NCBI GenBank assembly: GCA_937902945.1
Contig: CALEMD010000299.1
Location: 1 to 6,824, forward strand
DNA: 6,824 bases
Origin: an uncultured Erysipelotrichaceae bacterium
Lineage (GTDB): Bacteria; Bacillota_I; Bacilli_A; Erysipelotrichales; Erysipelotrichaceae
Reading direction: 5' to 3'
Shown: piece by piece, positions 6,632 to 6,824 of the stretch
Layout of the letters: each line of letters opens with the position of its first letter
Position numbering within the stretch: position 1 is the stretch's first letter
Translations under genes and position numbers: made by a program
The notes under the pieces: generated by a model
What the model saw: the letters and a program-made list of their open reading frames with translations, nothing else
What the model was told of the DNA's origin: nothing
The model's database searches: none

Positions 6632-6645
6632 TGAAAGGGTTTTCA
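6632..6645. promoter_or_regulatory. cre-like inverted repeat upstream of the ATPase promoter
   Basis: The minus strand reads TGAAAACCCTTTCA, a perfect 5-base-pair inverted repeat (TGAAA/TTTCA) around four bases. It differs from an ideal CcpA catabolite-response element (TGAAAACGCTTTCA) at a single position, but that position is in the central CG, normally the best conserved part. It would be centred about 55 bases upstream of the predicted transcription start, where LacI-family proteins more often activate than block. Binding by CcpA or a relative is a guess. Confidence 0.35.
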
Positions 6646-6679
6646 TGATATCGAATTTGTTTGATTTTGAAGAATCGGG

Positions 6680-6823
6680 CTAGTCAATCGTCTTATGTTC
6701 TCTGCCATCAGTCAGATTAGGCATTGATTCCGTGAGAGATTTATACCCAAATCCTAGCAGAATAAACACATACGGCACGGTGTAAAAGACTGTCACGCCA
6801 AAAAAGGATGACACAAGATAACC
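6680..6823 (-). CDS. C-terminal end of an unidentified membrane protein (runs off right edge)
   Basis: One minus-strand frame stays open from the window edge to a TAG at 6680-6682 and encodes the last 47 residues of a protein; the other two minus-strand frames I followed here close early. It starts GYLVSSFFGVTVFYTVPY and continues VFILLGFGYKSL, a strongly hydrophobic stretch of about 28 residues typical of one membrane helix. A polar tail follows, TESMPNLTDGREHKTID, which is probably cytoplasmic. I do not recognise the family. It lies on the same strand as the ATPase operon, 118 bases upstream, so it could be cotranscribed, but the likely promoter between them suggests a separate unit. The hydrophobic-then-polar composition supports real coding, though the fragment is short. 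Confidence 0.5.
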   Translation of the reverse strand, partial: GYLVSSFFGVTVFYTVPYVFILLGFGYKSLTESMPNLTDGREHKTID

Positions 6824-6824
6824 A

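Larger units (their letters stand above)
6562..6679. other. Intergenic region upstream of the ATPase operon
   Basis: About 118 bases separate the stop of the upstream membrane-protein gene from the first ATPase start. The region is more AT-rich than its surroundings. It contains the predicted -10 element, the cre-like inverted repeat and the ribosome binding site. I see no GC-rich stem followed by a T-run on the minus strand, so no intrinsic terminator for the upstream gene is evident. Read-through into the ATPase genes is possible. Confidence 0.6.

Noticed and set aside
6644..6655. GATATC-centred palindrome as a separate operator
   Set aside because: Only the six-base core is symmetric, and the flanks do not extend it. 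Such a short palindrome is expected by chance.
6662..6675. Possible terminator hairpin GATT-loop-AATC after the upstream membrane-protein gene
   Set aside because: The stem is only four base pairs and AT-rich, with no following T-run on the minus strand, so it is too weak to call.

Overview
The window is almost entirely a V/A-type (vacuolar/archaeal-type) rotary ATPase operon, read on the minus strand from right to left. In transcription order it holds a coiled-coil peripheral-stalk subunit (G/H type), then subunits C (central-stalk socket), I (membrane stator), K (rotor-ring proteolipid), F (central stalk), E (peripheral stalk) and A (catalytic), and the first 55 codons of B, which runs off the left edge. 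The D subunit is not in view and probably lies beyond B. The subunit set, strong AAGGAGG-type ribosome binding sites, mid-40s GC by eye and bacterial spacing point to an anaerobic or fermentative member of the Bacillota (clostridia or Erysipelotrichia-like). The exact lineage cannot be fixed from the sequence alone.

Layout: 6680-6823 (minus) is the 3' end of an unidentified membrane protein. About 118 bases without a gene follow. They contain a near-consensus TATAAT -10 element with no good -35, and a TGAAA-ACCC-TTTCA inverted repeat resembling a catabolite-response (cre) operator. From 6561 leftwards the ATPase genes are packed with gaps of 8 to 27 bases or a 4-base ATGA overlap, and several ribosome binding sites are built into the stop codon of the gene before. 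This is the arrangement expected for translational coupling of one multi-subunit machine.

Together the genes encode: a catalytic head (A, with intact P-loop and catalytic Glu, plus B); a central stalk (F, with C as the adaptor to the ring; D is expected outside the window); peripheral stalks (E plus the G/H-type coiled-coil protein); and the membrane motor (I with its two conserved arginines, K with one carboxylate). In K the Gln that binds Na+ in the Enterococcus hirae ring is replaced by Val, which argues for proton rather than sodium coupling. All genes look intact. I found no RNA gene, mobile element, CRISPR array or clear terminator, and no evidence of a new biological system. The points worth a second look are the gene order, the make-up of K, a small hairpin at the K start and the cre-like site.
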